Translations under genes and position numbers: made by a program | Shown: positions 7,113 through 17,245 of the stretch, piece after piece | How the letters are laid out: the number at the start of each line of letters is the position of its first letter | How positions within the stretch are numbered: the first letter of the stretch is position 1 | DNA from: Acidobacteriota bacterium | GTDB lineage: Bacteria > Acidobacteriota > Blastocatellia > UBA7656 | Direction of reading: 5' to 3' | DNA: 64,000 nucleotides | Assembly: GCA_016201275.1 (NCBI GenBank) | Contig: JACQDB010000020.1 | Coordinates: 1 to 64,000 of the forward strand | Notes under the pieces: model-generated | Told to the model about the DNA's origin: nothing | Seen by the model: only the letters and a program-made list of their open reading frames with translations | Database searches by the model: none

Positions 7113-10100
7113 ATGGATGCCGCTATGCAACGCAACGATTCGGAATCCAAAGACAAGCTCAAGCAGCATTTGAAAGATGCTGCCGGTAATGCTTTTGAAA
7201 ATCTATTCAATCGCATCAGCGCGCTGCCTTATGAAGGCGTGTTAATTACTACTGATTTAGGCATCACCATAGCGGCCACCAATCTGCGCGCCGCGATTGA
7301 ATTTTTGAAAGCGGCTCCCGATGTGGCGCGCTTACTTGACGCCGGTGACCTGCGCGTGTGGGGCGAGGCAGGCAAACGCATAGCCACCACCAGCGCCGAT
7401 GCAGCGATAGATTTTTTTCAATCCAGCGCCTCAATCATCGGCGCTTTCCCTGCCGAATTGCGTTCGTTGTTGTTGAAATTAATCAATAAACAAGCGGCGT
7501 TGTCGGCCAATACGGCGCTCGAAAGTTTCCAGAGCGCACCAACCATCATAGAAAAAATCGCCAGCCCCGCGCTGGCCGAAAAGGTGTTGTCCATCTGCAT
7601 AGAGATTGCCCGCCATTCCATCAAACACAGCAACGATTTATTGCAAGCCGCGCCGCAGATCATCGCGCAATTGCAGACCGCTTATCACAGGCAAAGCGAA
7701 AGCCTCGTCACGCGAGCGCTGGCGTTGACCGCGAATTTCGCCTATCGGTCGGGCGGCACAGCTGCAGAGTTCTTTCTGGAATTGCCGAATGTAGCGCGGC
7801 TCAGTAAACCGGAAGTTATCGAATCGCTGTTCCACATTACGGAAGAATATCTGGAGCGCTCCGGCGGCGTCGCTTTGCAATACTTCAAAGCGGCCAGTCA
7901 AGTGTTGAAAATCGCCAATGAAGAAGCCTTCAAACGCTGGACGGCGCTGGCTCAACAAGTCTCTTTGCAAGGCAATGCGGCAAGCTATCATTTTATGAAA
8001 GCCAGTCCGCAAATCATCGCCGAGTTGGGAGCGCGGTTTCCGCCGGACAGACGCGCTCAAGTGGTCTCTGCAGTTTTGGAAATCGTCGAAGAGTTGGCCG
8101 ATAAAAATATGACCGCCGCGATTGAATGCTTCAAAGCCAGCCCGCTTGCCTTGCGCGCTTCGTCCATAGGACAGTTTCGGGCGTGGGCCTTGCGCGGCTT
8201 GGAGAAGGCCGGTGAAACGACGCGCCGCCTACAGGCTTATTACGCTCTGGAATCGAAGGCCAGTCAACAGGCGCTGTTCAAAATCGAAGGCGGTTTGACG
8301 CTCGATGCCATTTCGCAAACCTTGCGCCTGTATGTAGAAGGCTTGACGGGGCGCGCCTTGAACATCGCCGCGTTAGGAGCAATTCCCGATGAATCGAAAA
8401 TCAGCGATGGCAAGACAATTTATCTGCCCTCGGTGGTCGCTGAGTTTGAAGACGAGGCGGAAAATTTTCGCCTCTTCAAAGTGCTGGCAGCGCACGGCGC
8501 GGGGCAAATTGAATTTCACACCTACGCGCAAGGCACAGAGGATTTGCTTGCCGCGTTCAGGGAAATTCGCGCCGTCTTCGACGCCAAAAAAGCGGCAATC
8601 AATAAGGGGAATTCACCAAGTGAAGAAGTTGCTTCGTTGGACGCCCAGGCACCAAACGAAAGTCAGCAATCAACCCTCCGCAACGCGCAAGCCGCCAACC
8701 GCAATCGCAAAATTCTCAAGCCGCAGTCGGTAGATTTCCTACGGGTGCTGGATGAATTCCCTAATAAAGAGATCGCCATGCGCTTGTTTACGACGATTGA
8801 AAACGGGCGCATAGATTTTCTCTTGCGAAAAACGTATCGCGGCATACGCCGCGACTTGGATTTTGTACGCTTGCGTTTATTGGAACGCCGTCCGCACCTC
8901 ACCGATCTGCCGCCGGAATTTGTGCCGCTCGAATTATTATTTCAAATCTCCTTGTGCGGCGGCGCAACGCTCACGGCGCGGCGCGCTTATCCAGCGGTGG
9001 TGGCGCAACTGGAAGAAATTTTTGCCGCCAATATTTTTCAAGAGAACGCAACCTTGGGCGATTCGTTAATTGCGACTCGACACATCTACGAATTGTTGGT
9101 TGAGCAGCAGGCCAACGACGCCGCCGAGAGCGAGCCGCAGGCCAACGCCGCCGAAGCAGGCGAGATGCAAAACGATGCGGCTACAGACGATGAATCTACG
9201 GCAGAGGCGACGACGCAGGAGCAGGCGGAAGTGCGGCAAGACCCGTTCAGTTTCTGGTCTTCTAATCAAGAGCAAGAGGCATCGCCGGAAGCCGATGTCT
9301 TTAATTCGATCAGCGGCGGCGAAAGCTCTGAACAGGATTTGGAAAAAGGCGACAAGGCATTTTTTTATGACGAGTGGGACCGAGAATTGGGCGACCACCG
9401 CACGCGCTGGTGTCGCATCATCGAACGCGCCGGAACCCGTGGCTCGCGCAGTTTCGTCGAGCTAACGCGGTCGCGGCATTCGGGCGTCATTTCATCCATA
9501 CGCTATCAATTTCAGTTGATGCGCCCGGAAAACTTGCGCCGCATACGTGGCGAAGTAGATGGCGAAGATTACGATCTGCAACGAGTCATAGACAACACCA
9601 TAAACAAACGCAGCACCGGAATCATTGACGAACGCTTGTACACGCGCAAGCTTCGCCGCGAACGTGAAGTCGCAGTGTCCTTCCTTTTGGATATGTCCAG
9701 TTCGACCGCACGCACCATCAGCCGTGTGCCGAACAAACCCTATACGCAACCCGGCCAACGCATCATTGATATTGAAAAAGAGGGCTTGGTGTTGATGAGC
9801 GAAGCGTTGGAAGCGGTGGGCGATAATTATTCCATGCAAGGGTTCACCAGCGAAGGCCGCCGCAACGTCAAGTTTTATGTGATCAAAGATTTTTCCGAAA
9901 AGTATTCGCCCGATGTGGAAAAACGACTGGGCGGCATCACCTATCAAAACAACACCCGATTAGGCGCGGCGATTCGTCACGCCATCACCCGTTTGTCAGC
10001 CCAGGATGAGCGGACCAAATTATTGATCGTGTTGTCGGATGGACGGCCTTACGATCACGATTATGGCGACAGTCGTTATGCGCGGGAAGACACCCGCATG

Positions 10101-10271
10101 GCTTTGCGACAGGCGCGCATCGAAGGCATCACGCCGTTTTGCATCACCATTGACCGGGATTCCGAAGACCAGTTGAAAGATATGTACGGCGAAGTCGGCT
10201 ACACGATTATTGATGACGTTTTGAATTTGCCGGAACGACTGCCCGGCATTTATCGCAGATTGACAACCTAG
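7113..10271 (+). CDS. large VWA-domain protein, NorD/CobT-like, with helical repeats
   Basis: A 1052-aa cytosolic-looking protein without signal peptide. Residues about 45-340 contain some eight helical repeats of about 40 residues with the pattern A-x-x-F-[FML]-[KQ]-[AS]-[AS]-P-x-[IV]. An acidic, Glu/Ala-rich low-complexity stretch follows (about 670-740). The C-terminal 200 residues are a VWA domain with an intact [17 protein letters not shown] near residue 860, and the partner Asp in [17 protein letters not shown]. This C-terminal architecture matches NorD/CobT-type proteins, which work with MoxR-like AAA+ ATPases to insert metals or remodel complexes. No MoxR/NorQ gene is adjacent here, so the partner is unknown. 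It is one of few plus-strand genes and starts its own transcription unit. Confidence 0.8.
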   Translation: MDAAMQRNDSESKDKLKQHLKDAAGNAFENLFNRISALPYEGVLITTDLGITIAATNLRAAIEFLKAAPDVARLLDAGDLRVWGEAGKRIATTSADAAIDFFQSSASIIGAFPAELRSLLLKLINKQAALSANTALESFQSAPTIIEKIASPALAEKVLSICIEIARHSIKHSNDLLQAAPQIIAQLQTAYHRQSESLVTRALALTANFAYRSGGTAAEFFLELPNVARLSKPEVIESLFHITEEYLERSGGVALQYFKAASQVLKIANEEAFKRWTALAQQVSLQGNAASYHFMKASPQIIAELGARFPPDRRAQVVSAVLEIVEELADKNMTAAIECFKASPLALRASSIGQFRAWALRGLEKAGETTRRLQAYYALESKASQQALFKIEGGLTLDAISQTLRLYVEGLTGRALNIAALGAIPDESKISDGKTIYLPSVVAEFEDEAENFRLFKVLAAHGAGQIEFHTYAQGTEDLLAAFREIRAVFDAKKAAINKGNSPSEEVASLDAQAPNESQQSTLRNAQAANRNRKILKPQSVDFLRVLDEFPNKEIAMRLFTTIENGRIDFLLRKTYRGIRRDLDFVRLRLLERRPHLTDLPPEFVPLELLFQISLCGGATLTARRAYPAVVAQLEEIFAANIFQENATLGDSLIATRHIYELLVEQQANDAAESEPQANAAEAGEMQNDAATDDESTAEATTQEQAEVRQDPFSFWSSNQEQEASPEADVFNSISGGESSEQDLEKGDKAFFYDEWDRELGDHRTRWCRIIERAGTRGSRSFVELTRSRHSGVISSIRYQFQLMRPENLRRIRGEVDGEDYDLQRVIDNTINKRSTGIIDERLYTRKLRREREVAVSFLLDMSSSTARTISRVPNKPYTQPGQRIIDIEKEGLVLMSEALEAVGDNYSMQGFTSEGRRNVKFYVIKDFSEKYSPDVEKRLGGITYQNNTRLGAAIRHAITRLSAQDERTKLLIVLSDGRPYDHDYGDSRYAREDTRMALRQARIEGITPFCITIDRDSEDQLKDMYGEVGYTIIDDVLNLPERLPGIYRRLTT

Positions 10272-10369
10272 AAAGTAACGCCGACGGCGCGCTTGCGTTG
10301 CCAAGGCCTGAACCAATTCCACGCGCCAACCCGGCGTTTGCGCTACGGCTTTTCGAGGAGAAAATTTCC

Positions 10370-10909
10370 ATGCAGAAAAAAATATCCCCCATCGTCCATC
10401 GGTTAGTTGTGCTTCTGGCTATCGGCGCTTTGGTTCCCTGCTCTCCAGCACAGACGCCTTTGAAGGTTTGCCCGAACCCTGTAGCGCCGTGCAAAAGTAA
10501 GCACCGCGAGTTTTATCCTTACGATCTATCTTTCACGTTGCCAGCGAAAATCAAAGTGAATACCGATTATACCTCCGCACCGTTTTTTGCCGTGATGTTG
10601 AAGGATAAAATTCAGGTCGCCGAAAAAGAAGAATGCGATGGCGGCGAATTCCACACACGAGTCGAAAACGAACGCAAAAAAATTCAAACCCTCTTCCCGG
10701 ATAAAAAAGTTTTCGCCTCGTATCAATGCCCGGATATGGGCGCGCTTTCCTATACGGTTTACGGCAAGCCGCTCAACGATAACTTCATTGCGCTTTATGC
10801 CGGCGACACTTTGGAAAAAGCCAATCAAACCTTAGCGCTGGCAAAAACCAAGTATCCGAAAGCGACGTTAAAAAAGATGCAGGTCGGCTATAACCAAATT
10901 GACCAATAA
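10370..10909 (+). CDS. secreted hypothetical protein
   Basis: A 179-aa protein of unknown function. Residues 1-27 form a signal peptide (MQKKISPIVHR, then a hydrophobic stretch ending in PAQT). Four cysteines in the mature part (CPNP, PCKSK, EECDGG, QCPDMG) could form two disulfides. The start at 10370 is preferred over an upstream start at 10298 because GAGGAG lies 10 bp upstream and the signal peptide then begins properly. It follows the VWA gene by about 100 bp. I recognise no family. Confidence 0.7.
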   Translation: MQKKISPIVHRLVVLLAIGALVPCSPAQTPLKVCPNPVAPCKSKHREFYPYDLSFTLPAKIKVNTDYTSAPFFAVMLKDKIQVAEKEECDGGEFHTRVENERKKIQTLFPDKKVFASYQCPDMGALSYTVYGKPLNDNFIALYAGDTLEKANQTLALAKTKYPKATLKKMQVGYNQIDQ

Positions 10910-10949
10910 AGCGTGCCGGATAAATTCCTGATGATGGTGAAAAAATTTC

Positions 10950-11720
10950 ATGAGCGAATCAACCATCTGCAATTTTGCAGCAACGATTTGTCGAAAGCAT
11001 GAAAACGCTGTCTATCGCCTAGCCCTCGAAGAAAAGCGCGGCGCGGGCAGCAACACCTACACCTATGGCGGGTTGGATTATCTATCGGATAAATTCGCCA
11101 GCACGCTTCAACAAGGCGGCGTCAAGCAAGGCGAAGTGGTTGCCGTGCGGTTGTCGCCATCGGCGGCTTTGGTCGTTGCACATCTAGGGGTATTGAAACT
11201 CGGCGCAGTGGTTGCGGCCATCCCCGTTCAGATGGAAACCAGTTTCATCAATCAAGTTCTTCAAGAGAGTCAGCCGCAAGCATTGGTTATAGATGAAGCG
11301 GAAAGCACTCGGTTGGCATCGCTGCTTGACCGTCCGAACACCGCGACCATTTTTATCGTCAGCGATTATGTCAGTAAGAATGATTTTGCCAATGGCTATA
11401 AAAATTTCTGGCGCGAAATCAATTTCGCCGATGCCGATGTTCAAATCGCCCAGACCGATGAAGCGTCCCTCGCCTACTATTTTTTTGCAGCAGATAAAAA
11501 TCCGCAACTGAAAAAACTGACGGTCACACATGATGATTTACTTGCCGCTTCACAAGCAGCCGCTAGCGATGAAGATAGTTTTGGTGAGGACGAGCTTCCA
11601 TTTCAAACTTCAAAGGATTGGGCGGCGATGGAGGTTTTGACTGGCGAAATCTTTCCGGTTTTATATCGTGGACAGTGCCTCTCAACAAGGGATTTTGATG
11701 TGAAAAAACTGTCACCTTAA
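10950..11720 (+). CDS. truncated adenylate-forming (AMP-binding) domain protein
   Basis: A 256-aa protein matching only the N-terminal part of acyl-CoA synthetases: YGGLDYLSDKFASTLQQGGVKQGEVVAVRLSPS, then a lid-like LGVLKLGAVVAAIPVQ. (Quoted here as separate short motifs YGGLDYLSDKFA and GVKQGEVVAVRL.) At the position of the usual YTSGTTGxPKG loop it has ASLAYYFFAADKNPQLKKL, so the nucleotide loop is degenerate and catalysis is unlikely. The C-terminal half of the fold is absent. It ends 28 bp before a MITE-like repeat. It may be a decayed gene or a non-catalytic acyl-binding protein; I favour decay. Confidence 0.5.
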   Translation: MSESTICNFAATICRKHENAVYRLALEEKRGAGSNTYTYGGLDYLSDKFASTLQQGGVKQGEVVAVRLSPSAALVVAHLGVLKLGAVVAAIPVQMETSFINQVLQESQPQALVIDEAESTRLASLLDRPNTATIFIVSDYVSKNDFANGYKNFWREINFADADVQIAQTDEASLAYYFFAADKNPQLKKLTVTHDDLLAASQAAASDEDSFGEDELPFQTSKDWAAMEVLTGEIFPVLYRGQCLSTRDFDVKKLSP

Positions 11721-11748
11721 CACGAATGCAACGTAACTACCCGGCCTA

Positions 11749-11870
11749 GAGCGGTTTTCATTGGGTGTACGGAACCCCCTATCGTTGAGCAGCGGTCTTC
11801 GACCGCGCGAAGGTCTTCGACCGCCGCTCAACGGGTTTGAGGTTTCCGTAATCTCAAACCAAAACCGCTC
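11749..11870. mobile_element. 122-bp MITE-like element, copy 1
   Basis: The element begins GAGCGGTTTT and ends AAAACCGCTC (terminal inverted repeats) and is flanked on both sides by TA (11747-11748 and 11871-11872), as expected for a TA target-site duplication. The interior is a large palindrome (GTTGAGCAGCGGTC against GACCGCCGCTCAAC). It has no coding capacity. A copy at 48017-48137 is the same along its full length but in opposite orientation and interrupts a gene. Confidence 0.8.
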
Positions 11871-11890
11871 TAGTTGTGAGAGTTGAATGC

Positions 11891-12082
11891 TGTGCGGATG
11901 TGCCGCTTTGAGGTGCGGAGAGTCTATGACTCTGCGTTAGGCTGGTTCTCCTTTTTTGCGGCTGCGCCGCACCGGAGGCTGCGCCTCAGAAAAGCTTGGA
12001 GGGCGGCGTAGCTGCGAGAGTGGGGAGCATAGCTTACGGAAAGGCGTAGTCTCTCCGCATATCAAAGCGGCACAGCCGCAAG
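11891..12082. repeat. second palindromic element, about 190 bp
   Basis: The left arm (from about 11891, core TGCCGCTTTGAGGTGCGGAG) is matched by an inverted right arm (core CTCCGCATATCAAAGCGGCA, near 12052-12072). Between the arms are purine-rich and GC-rich stretches without an open frame. It accounts for most of the 403-bp spacer 11721-12123 together with the MITE. Confidence 0.6.
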
Positions 12083-12123
12083 CACTGGCTGGGTCGTTAC
12101 AATGCAACACCATATAACTTCGC

Positions 12124-12924
12124 TCAGTTTTTCTTTTTAATGCGCTCTTTCATTGGCTCTATCAGTTGTAACAGCCTCAAAGGAATTACTGATGGGTCTA
12201 TCTTTTCATCCGTAATAACCATTTCTCCCATTGTCGTGGCAACCTCTAAAGCAACCGCTAAACTCAGGATTGAGGTCGAATTAAGTTTTACCTTTTCTAA
12301 CCTTGTGACCTGAAAGCCTGGCGAGGATATTTCAATTTGATAAGTCCCTTGCGGGAGTGAATCAAATTGAAAAGTCCCTCTATCTCCAGTAAAAGAGGTG
12401 TATTCAATTTTGGTAATTTCATTGATGGCGCGAATCTTTGCGCCCACGATGACGGCTTCGTTCATATCGAACACAGTGCCTTTCAGCGTCGCTGGCATGA
12501 CTGGCGGGTTTACCTCAGCAGCAGTTCGATCCTTTGTTTCTGGCGAAGCAATGCGAATCGTTTGCGAGCCATTTGTTGATCGAGAGTTTGCTACAACCGG
12601 ACTGCTGAGGCTCAAGGCTGCGGTCACGACGGCGCTGGCAATTTTTGAGGCACGCAGAGGAATTAAATTTAACCCCATAGATCGCGTAGCCGTTACCACC
12701 CTGCCATCCGCATCTCGAATGATTCGGGCGCAAACTCTGCCGCCGGTTTCCTTCAATAGTGCCTCAACCTCGACCCTTGTCATTGCCGAAAAGTTATACA
12801 CCCGCTTTTGGCATTCAACGCAAAACCGGCTTCTCTCATCACCGGCCATGCTCTCCCAATCGTTCGCGCAGGACTTGGCGATTTGCGCGGCGTCAAGATT
12901 GATGTTCCCTCTTTTCAATTGCAA
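12124..12924 (-). CDS. carboxypeptidase-regulatory-like domain protein with N-terminal Cys motif
   Basis: A 266-aa protein. The N-terminus has a Cys pattern (C14-x-x-D-W, RFCVECQKRVYNFS, GRVCARI) of a kind seen in small metal-binding or redox heads. A single membrane or signal-like helix follows (ASKIASAVVTAALSLSSPVV, near 92-112). Next comes a carboxypeptidase-regulatory Ig-like domain (GTVFDMNEAVIVGAKI ... GTFQFDSLPQGTYQIEISSP), usually an extracellular beta-sandwich. The gene ends 22 bp before the VIT-VWA gene on its upstream side, so both may be one unit. Function unknown; a membrane-anchored sensor or adhesin is a guess. Confidence 0.65.
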   Translation of the reverse strand: MQLKRGNINLDAAQIAKSCANDWESMAGDERSRFCVECQKRVYNFSAMTRVEVEALLKETGGRVCARIIRDADGRVVTATRSMGLNLIPLRASKIASAVVTAALSLSSPVVANSRSTNGSQTIRIASPETKDRTAAEVNPPVMPATLKGTVFDMNEAVIVGAKIRAINEITKIEYTSFTGDRGTFQFDSLPQGTYQIEISSPGFQVTRLEKVKLNSTSILSLAVALEVATTMGEMVITDEKIDPSVIPLRLLQLIEPMKERIKKKN

Positions 12925-12946
12925 TCCTCCGCGAACAATGGCCGAT

Positions 12947-15157
12947 TCAAATCACTCGATAAACTTTGCCTTTGTACACCACGACAACTTTTTTACCGAG
13001 TGAAAAGTATTCGGCAAGCTTAGGTTCTTTGACAATCAGATTGAAAAATTCATCGCTGCCGAATTGCAGTTCAACCTTGGGCAAGGTCAGCGTCTCTTTG
13101 AATTCGGTGTCCCTCCACACTTCGTTTTTCAGTTGAAAAGTTTTATCGCCCACCGCACGAATTGTCGTCACATCCGATTCGCTGACCTTGTCGGATTCCT
13201 TCATCTCTTTTTCCGCCTTGCTGTAGGCCACCGCAGAATCGCCGTAGGTTCTTCCATTCACAGGTAAACTACTAACACTTTGGTTCACGCCTGCTCCTAC
13301 TCCGCCACTCACTCCCGGCGCAGCCTGCGCCATGCTGTCCATAGCCCTGCGGCGTTCGGGCGACATATTCTGCATAGAGACGCGATTGTTGTCTTCGGTC
13401 ACCAGATAAGAAGTGTAAGGTGTGACGATGCCAAAGCGCGTGCCTAGCGCGACAATTTCATCTTTCAATTCCCGATTCTCGCCGTTCAAACGAATCTGTT
13501 CGAGCAAGTAGCCGACGCGCCGCGTCGCCCACAATCTAGGCAAAAATTGATTGTCGGTCTTTTCGTGCGGAAAACTTTGATTGGCAAACGTGAAGGTCTG
13601 TTCGCGGCTTCCCATCTTGCCGGTCAATCTAACGGTCGCAGCGTTCAGCGAATTTTTATAACGCCCAACCAGAACCAACTGCGAATTCTTGAACAGATCG
13701 CCGATGCTTCGCGGATAAATCAAATCGGCTTCGACGCCGCCGAAATCCACCTTCAAATCGGACAACACCGGATAATTGACCCGCGCAAAAAAGTTCGACA
13801 CTTTGACTTCAAGGTCTTCCTGCGGCTCTATGTAATCGCTGGTGCCGCGATTGTCCGCCGACAATTTGTCGAGCAGATTGGTGTTCACATCATAACCGAC
13901 GCCAAACGAAAACAGCCGCACTTTGGCACGATTGGTCTCCGTGACATTTTTGATAATCTGTTTCGTGTCCGTCGTGCCTACGGTTGGCAAACCATCGGTT
14001 AAAAAAACAATCATCGCCGGGCGGTCGCTCGATTGAAATTGTTTGAAGGCGGCCACCAAGGCGTCATTGATATTGGTTCCCCCTTCGGCTCTGAGGTCTT
14101 CAATAAATTTCTGACCAACTCGCTTTCCCTCAGAACTGGCTTCTATCAGTGTGCCTTTCATCAAATGCTCTTCGCCGGAAAACGATACGATGTTGAAGCG
14201 ATCACGCGGCGACAGCGAATCCACGCCGAATTTCAAAGCGGCGCGGGCTTTCTCTATCTTGTCGCCGCTCATCGAACCCGAAGTGTCCAGCACAAAAACA
14301 ATGTCTTTGGCGACGCGCTCTTGTTCGCCGATATTCGTTTTGGGCGAAATCAGCATCAGAAAATAGCCGTCCTTGCCCGGCTCTCTATGAGTCAACAAAG
14401 ACAAGCCAAAATCTTTTTCCGACAGCGAATAATAGAGGAGAAAATCTTTCTGGGTGTCTTCGCCTTTGCCCTCAAAGCTCAAACGGGCGCGGCGTTCGCC
14501 ATCTTTCGACAGGGAAATTTTATGCGATGGTGAATAAATATTTTTCAAATCAATCGGCGAATTAATCTCTATGCTGGCGGCAATCTCTTTGCTCGGTTGC
14601 TGTTGAATGCGTCGCCCGGAGCCGAGTTCATAACGATAGCTCACCGTGCCGCCTTCGTTCTTCAACACCTGCGAGTAGATGAGTTCAAGCTTTTTCGTGC
14701 TGCGCGGTTCGATGGGAAAAACACTGGCTTGAAATAAATCTTTGCCGACGTATTCGAGCAAGCCCGGGTCAATTTGTCGGCGCACGATTTCATTATAGAT
14801 TTGTCGCGCTTTGGCCTTCTCCATCACTTCGCCGGACATTCGTTTGTCGCCGTCATAGATAGCGAAATCCGACAGCGTAGCGCTTTCCGGTATAGGGAAA
14901 AAGTAGGAACCTTCTAGGCGATAGGGCGTGTCGTTTTCAAACACCTGCTCGACTTTGGTGATGGCGACTTGGGAATCAATTTTCGTAGTGATTTTTACGG
15001 ATTTGACGGTGAGAACGCGAGGCATCGGCACAGGTCTCGGCGGATGAGGAAGCGGCGGACAGCGATGACATTCATCAGGAATAATCACCCCTTGCCCGTA
15101 GGCCGCGCCACCAAAAAACAGCAATAGAGCAAGCAGCCCAAGCGTTCTGATTTTCAT
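12947..15157 (-). CDS. secreted VIT and VWA domain protein
   Basis: A 736-aa protein with the architecture of the inter-alpha-trypsin inhibitor heavy-chain family. A signal peptide (residues 1-21, ending AAYGQG) is followed by a Pro-rich Cys pair (CHRCPPLP), a VIT domain (about 45-180, with KLELIYSQVL) and a VWA domain starting FVLDTSGSMSGDKIEKARAA near residue 290, with intact MIDAS and the distal IVFLTDGLPTVG. The C-terminal 200 residues include a short Gly/Ser-rich segment. It is probably exported and binds divalent metal and a protein partner. The ATG has AGGAGAG upstream. Bacterial homologues are often associated with surface or inhibitor roles, but no partner is evident here. Confidence 0.88.
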   Translation of the reverse strand: MKIRTLGLLALLLFFGGAAYGQGVIIPDECHRCPPLPHPPRPVPMPRVLTVKSVKITTKIDSQVAITKVEQVFENDTPYRLEGSYFFPIPESATLSDFAIYDGDKRMSGEVMEKAKARQIYNEIVRRQIDPGLLEYVGKDLFQASVFPIEPRSTKKLELIYSQVLKNEGGTVSYRYELGSGRRIQQQPSKEIAASIEINSPIDLKNIYSPSHKISLSKDGERRARLSFEGKGEDTQKDFLLYYSLSEKDFGLSLLTHREPGKDGYFLMLISPKTNIGEQERVAKDIVFVLDTSGSMSGDKIEKARAALKFGVDSLSPRDRFNIVSFSGEEHLMKGTLIEASSEGKRVGQKFIEDLRAEGGTNINDALVAAFKQFQSSDRPAMIVFLTDGLPTVGTTDTKQIIKNVTETNRAKVRLFSFGVGYDVNTNLLDKLSADNRGTSDYIEPQEDLEVKVSNFFARVNYPVLSDLKVDFGGVEADLIYPRSIGDLFKNSQLVLVGRYKNSLNAATVRLTGKMGSREQTFTFANQSFPHEKTDNQFLPRLWATRRVGYLLEQIRLNGENRELKDEIVALGTRFGIVTPYTSYLVTEDNNRVSMQNMSPERRRAMDSMAQAAPGVSGGVGAGVNQSVSSLPVNGRTYGDSAVAYSKAEKEMKESDKVSESDVTTIRAVGDKTFQLKNEVWRDTEFKETLTLPKVELQFGSDEFFNLIVKEPKLAEYFSLGKKVVVVYKGKVYRVI

Positions 15158-15329
15158 TGCATTTCTCTCCTGAACAAAGCTAAAGCGGGTGACTCAAAAA
15201 ATTATCGCTAACATTCCAGCCCGTGCTCTGGTTGAGTCCCCCGCTACTTGTTTGAACGCCGATGGTTTCTATCCTTGCCAATTTTTTTTCATCTCTGATA
15301 TTTTTCCAAACAAGTTGGGCTGACAACCT

Positions 15330-16214
15330 CTACTTGGCCGAATTTACCCAGGCGGTGTACCAGAGATTGGCGAGCATCTGCGAACCAGCGGCCAGACGTT
15401 TGGCGACGAACTGTTTGGCTTCGGGGCTGCGATTGCGGTCGTCCCAACGAACGGTCTTGTCCATCTGATAGAGCGGCACAACCAGACGATTGGATTCAAA
15501 TAAAAAATTCATGGTATCGGCAAACGGATCATTCAACTTTGTCGCGGTGTTGACCAGGCCGCTGAAATCTTCGGCCTTGAATTGGGCTTTCACATACTCG
15601 CCTTCAAAACGCCAGTGCAAAGGCTCACGCGTGAAGTTGTCGGGATTGGCACTGCCGCTCCAGCCATTGTAATGATTGGTCGCGTGCAATGGTTGTGAAC
15701 CGTCAGCAACAAAATGCCCCAGCACACCGGCGTAATAAATAATGTTCTGTTCAATCTGCGCCTTCTCTTCCACTGCTTGGGTGTTGCGCCAGAGTCGGAA
15801 TAACACCTGCACCTTCTCGTAACCTTCGAGAATCGAATAAGGCAAATAGCCAATGTCTTTGGGGTCTTTGCCCTGTGCGCGCAGCCACTCACCATACTTG
15901 TAGCGGTCATTGGGCAGGTCGGCAAAATTTTCTGGCTTATCAATATCTAAGAAATGGTCAGGCGCGTTGACTTCACGCAACGCTGAAAACAGTTCTTTGT
16001 TATCGCGCCAGCGGTCTGGCTCCGGCCCTAAAAATTCCAATCGAGCCACAGCATTTTTGAAAAAGGCAGGCATATCGTCCGGCATCTTTTGCGCCGCTAC
16101 ACGGTTGACGAAACGATGGCCTTCTTCGCCCCAAGCGAAGACCGCAGGGGATGGCGCAAGCGCAACCATTCCGACCAGTAGAAAAAGAGCGGTAGTTTTG
16201 GTGTACATTTTCAT
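15330..16214 (-). CDS. S1/P1-type zinc-dependent nuclease
   Basis: A 294-aa secreted nuclease or phospholipase-C-fold enzyme that cleaves single-stranded nucleic acid and 3'-phosphates using a tri-zinc site. A 27-residue signal peptide is followed by a mature N-terminus WGEEGH, where the terminal Trp and the His are zinc ligands in the family. Further ligands are visible in DHFLDID, GHFVADGSQPLHATNHYNGW and the DNFTREPLHWRFE segment. The length fits the family. AGAGGATA lies upstream of the ATG. It is not obviously in an operon; the product would scavenge nucleotides in the periplasm or outside. Confidence 0.88.
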   Translation of the reverse strand: MKMYTKTTALFLLVGMVALAPSPAVFAWGEEGHRFVNRVAAQKMPDDMPAFFKNAVARLEFLGPEPDRWRDNKELFSALREVNAPDHFLDIDKPENFADLPNDRYKYGEWLRAQGKDPKDIGYLPYSILEGYEKVQVLFRLWRNTQAVEEKAQIEQNIIYYAGVLGHFVADGSQPLHATNHYNGWSGSANPDNFTREPLHWRFEGEYVKAQFKAEDFSGLVNTATKLNDPFADTMNFLFESNRLVVPLYQMDKTVRWDDRNRSPEAKQFVAKRLAAGSQMLANLWYTAWVNSAK

Positions 16215-16316
16215 GAAATATCCTCTGTTGATGTTGGCATTGAAAAGTTGGATTGTATAAGCAATCGTCCGGGTTTGCGAATCCTCGTCTGCATAGAAAG
16301 CCCTCAGCGATACGGC

Positions 16317-17135
16317 TCAATCCAGACCCTCGTCTTCGACGGTTGTCTTAAAGAGATTCGCAGTCAGCGCTTTGAAATAGAGGCTATAGAGCAAAACCAG
16401 CATCGTCATTCCGGTCATAAAGCCGACCACGATTTGCACCGTGAATTCCTGAATGGCGCGAAATCCCCGGAAATAGGTCGAGGTGTAGAGTCCCAGCAAG
16501 AGCGCATAAAACAGCGACAGAGAAATCAAACTGAGAATGATGCGCCTTTTCTCTGCCCCCGACAGGAACCCTTTCACTGCGGCCTTTCGCGGAGGTTGAT
16601 TTTGCACCCACTGCATAGACCAATAGCCGACCACGCCCAACCCGATCAGGCTGCTGAGGTGTTGCAGAATTTTGTACAGCCTCACCTCGTGGGTTGAAAA
16701 GCGAAGCACCGTTTGCCGCAAAATCGCCCACCGCTCAACGCTCCAGCCATGTTCATGAGTAAACGAATCCCAGACAATATGAGTGAACGCGCCCACAAGT
16801 ATGGCAAGGCAAATCCAGCCGAGACGACGAGGCGGCAAAAAAGCAAACTGTAGCGTCCGTGCCTCAAGCCGTTGCAGCACGCGCTCAGGCAAAAGCTGTA
16901 CGACAGACTCTTTGACCAGGTAATGAAAGACCAGCAGTGCCAGCAGACCGAGCGGCAGGCAGAATAAAAACAGACCTTCAATTGAGTGACTGAAAGTTCG
17001 GGTTTGAATATCGGGGAAAAAGTAGCGGAAGTCAGGCGAAAAACTGCCCATCAAAAGTGCCGAGAGCGGCAGATAATTTTCGATTTTTTTCGCAACCGGA
17101 AGCACCGCCGCAGCGTGCGACAACGTAAATGGCAT
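16317..17135 (-). CDS. DUF4184-family membrane protein
   Basis: A 272-aa integral membrane protein. The opening MPFTLSHAAAVLP and GSFSPDFRYFF, with conserved His and Asp residues, are typical of DUF4184, and a second His/Asp cluster is seen in FTHIVWDSFTHEHGW. About six transmembrane segments can be recognised. The HxxxD arrangement resembles membrane metal-dependent hydrolases of the YdjM type, but activity is unproven. The start at 17135 is chosen because of an AAAGGA Shine-Dalgarno and the family N-terminus; a start at 17234 would add 33 unrelated residues. Confidence 0.8.
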   Translation of the reverse strand: MPFTLSHAAAVLPVAKKIENYLPLSALLMGSFSPDFRYFFPDIQTRTFSHSIEGLFLFCLPLGLLALLVFHYLVKESVVQLLPERVLQRLEARTLQFAFLPPRRLGWICLAILVGAFTHIVWDSFTHEHGWSVERWAILRQTVLRFSTHEVRLYKILQHLSSLIGLGVVGYWSMQWVQNQPPRKAAVKGFLSGAEKRRIILSLISLSLFYALLLGLYTSTYFRGFRAIQEFTVQIVVGFMTGMTMLVLLYSLYFKALTANLFKTTVEDEGLD

Positions 17136-17245
17136 TCGACAATTTCCTTTACAACAACGGCTATCGGACAAGTCCCCAATATCTTCTTTCGCCTTACAGA
17201 TCAACAGCGGCAGCGGTTCCGGCACAACGCACAACGATCATAATT

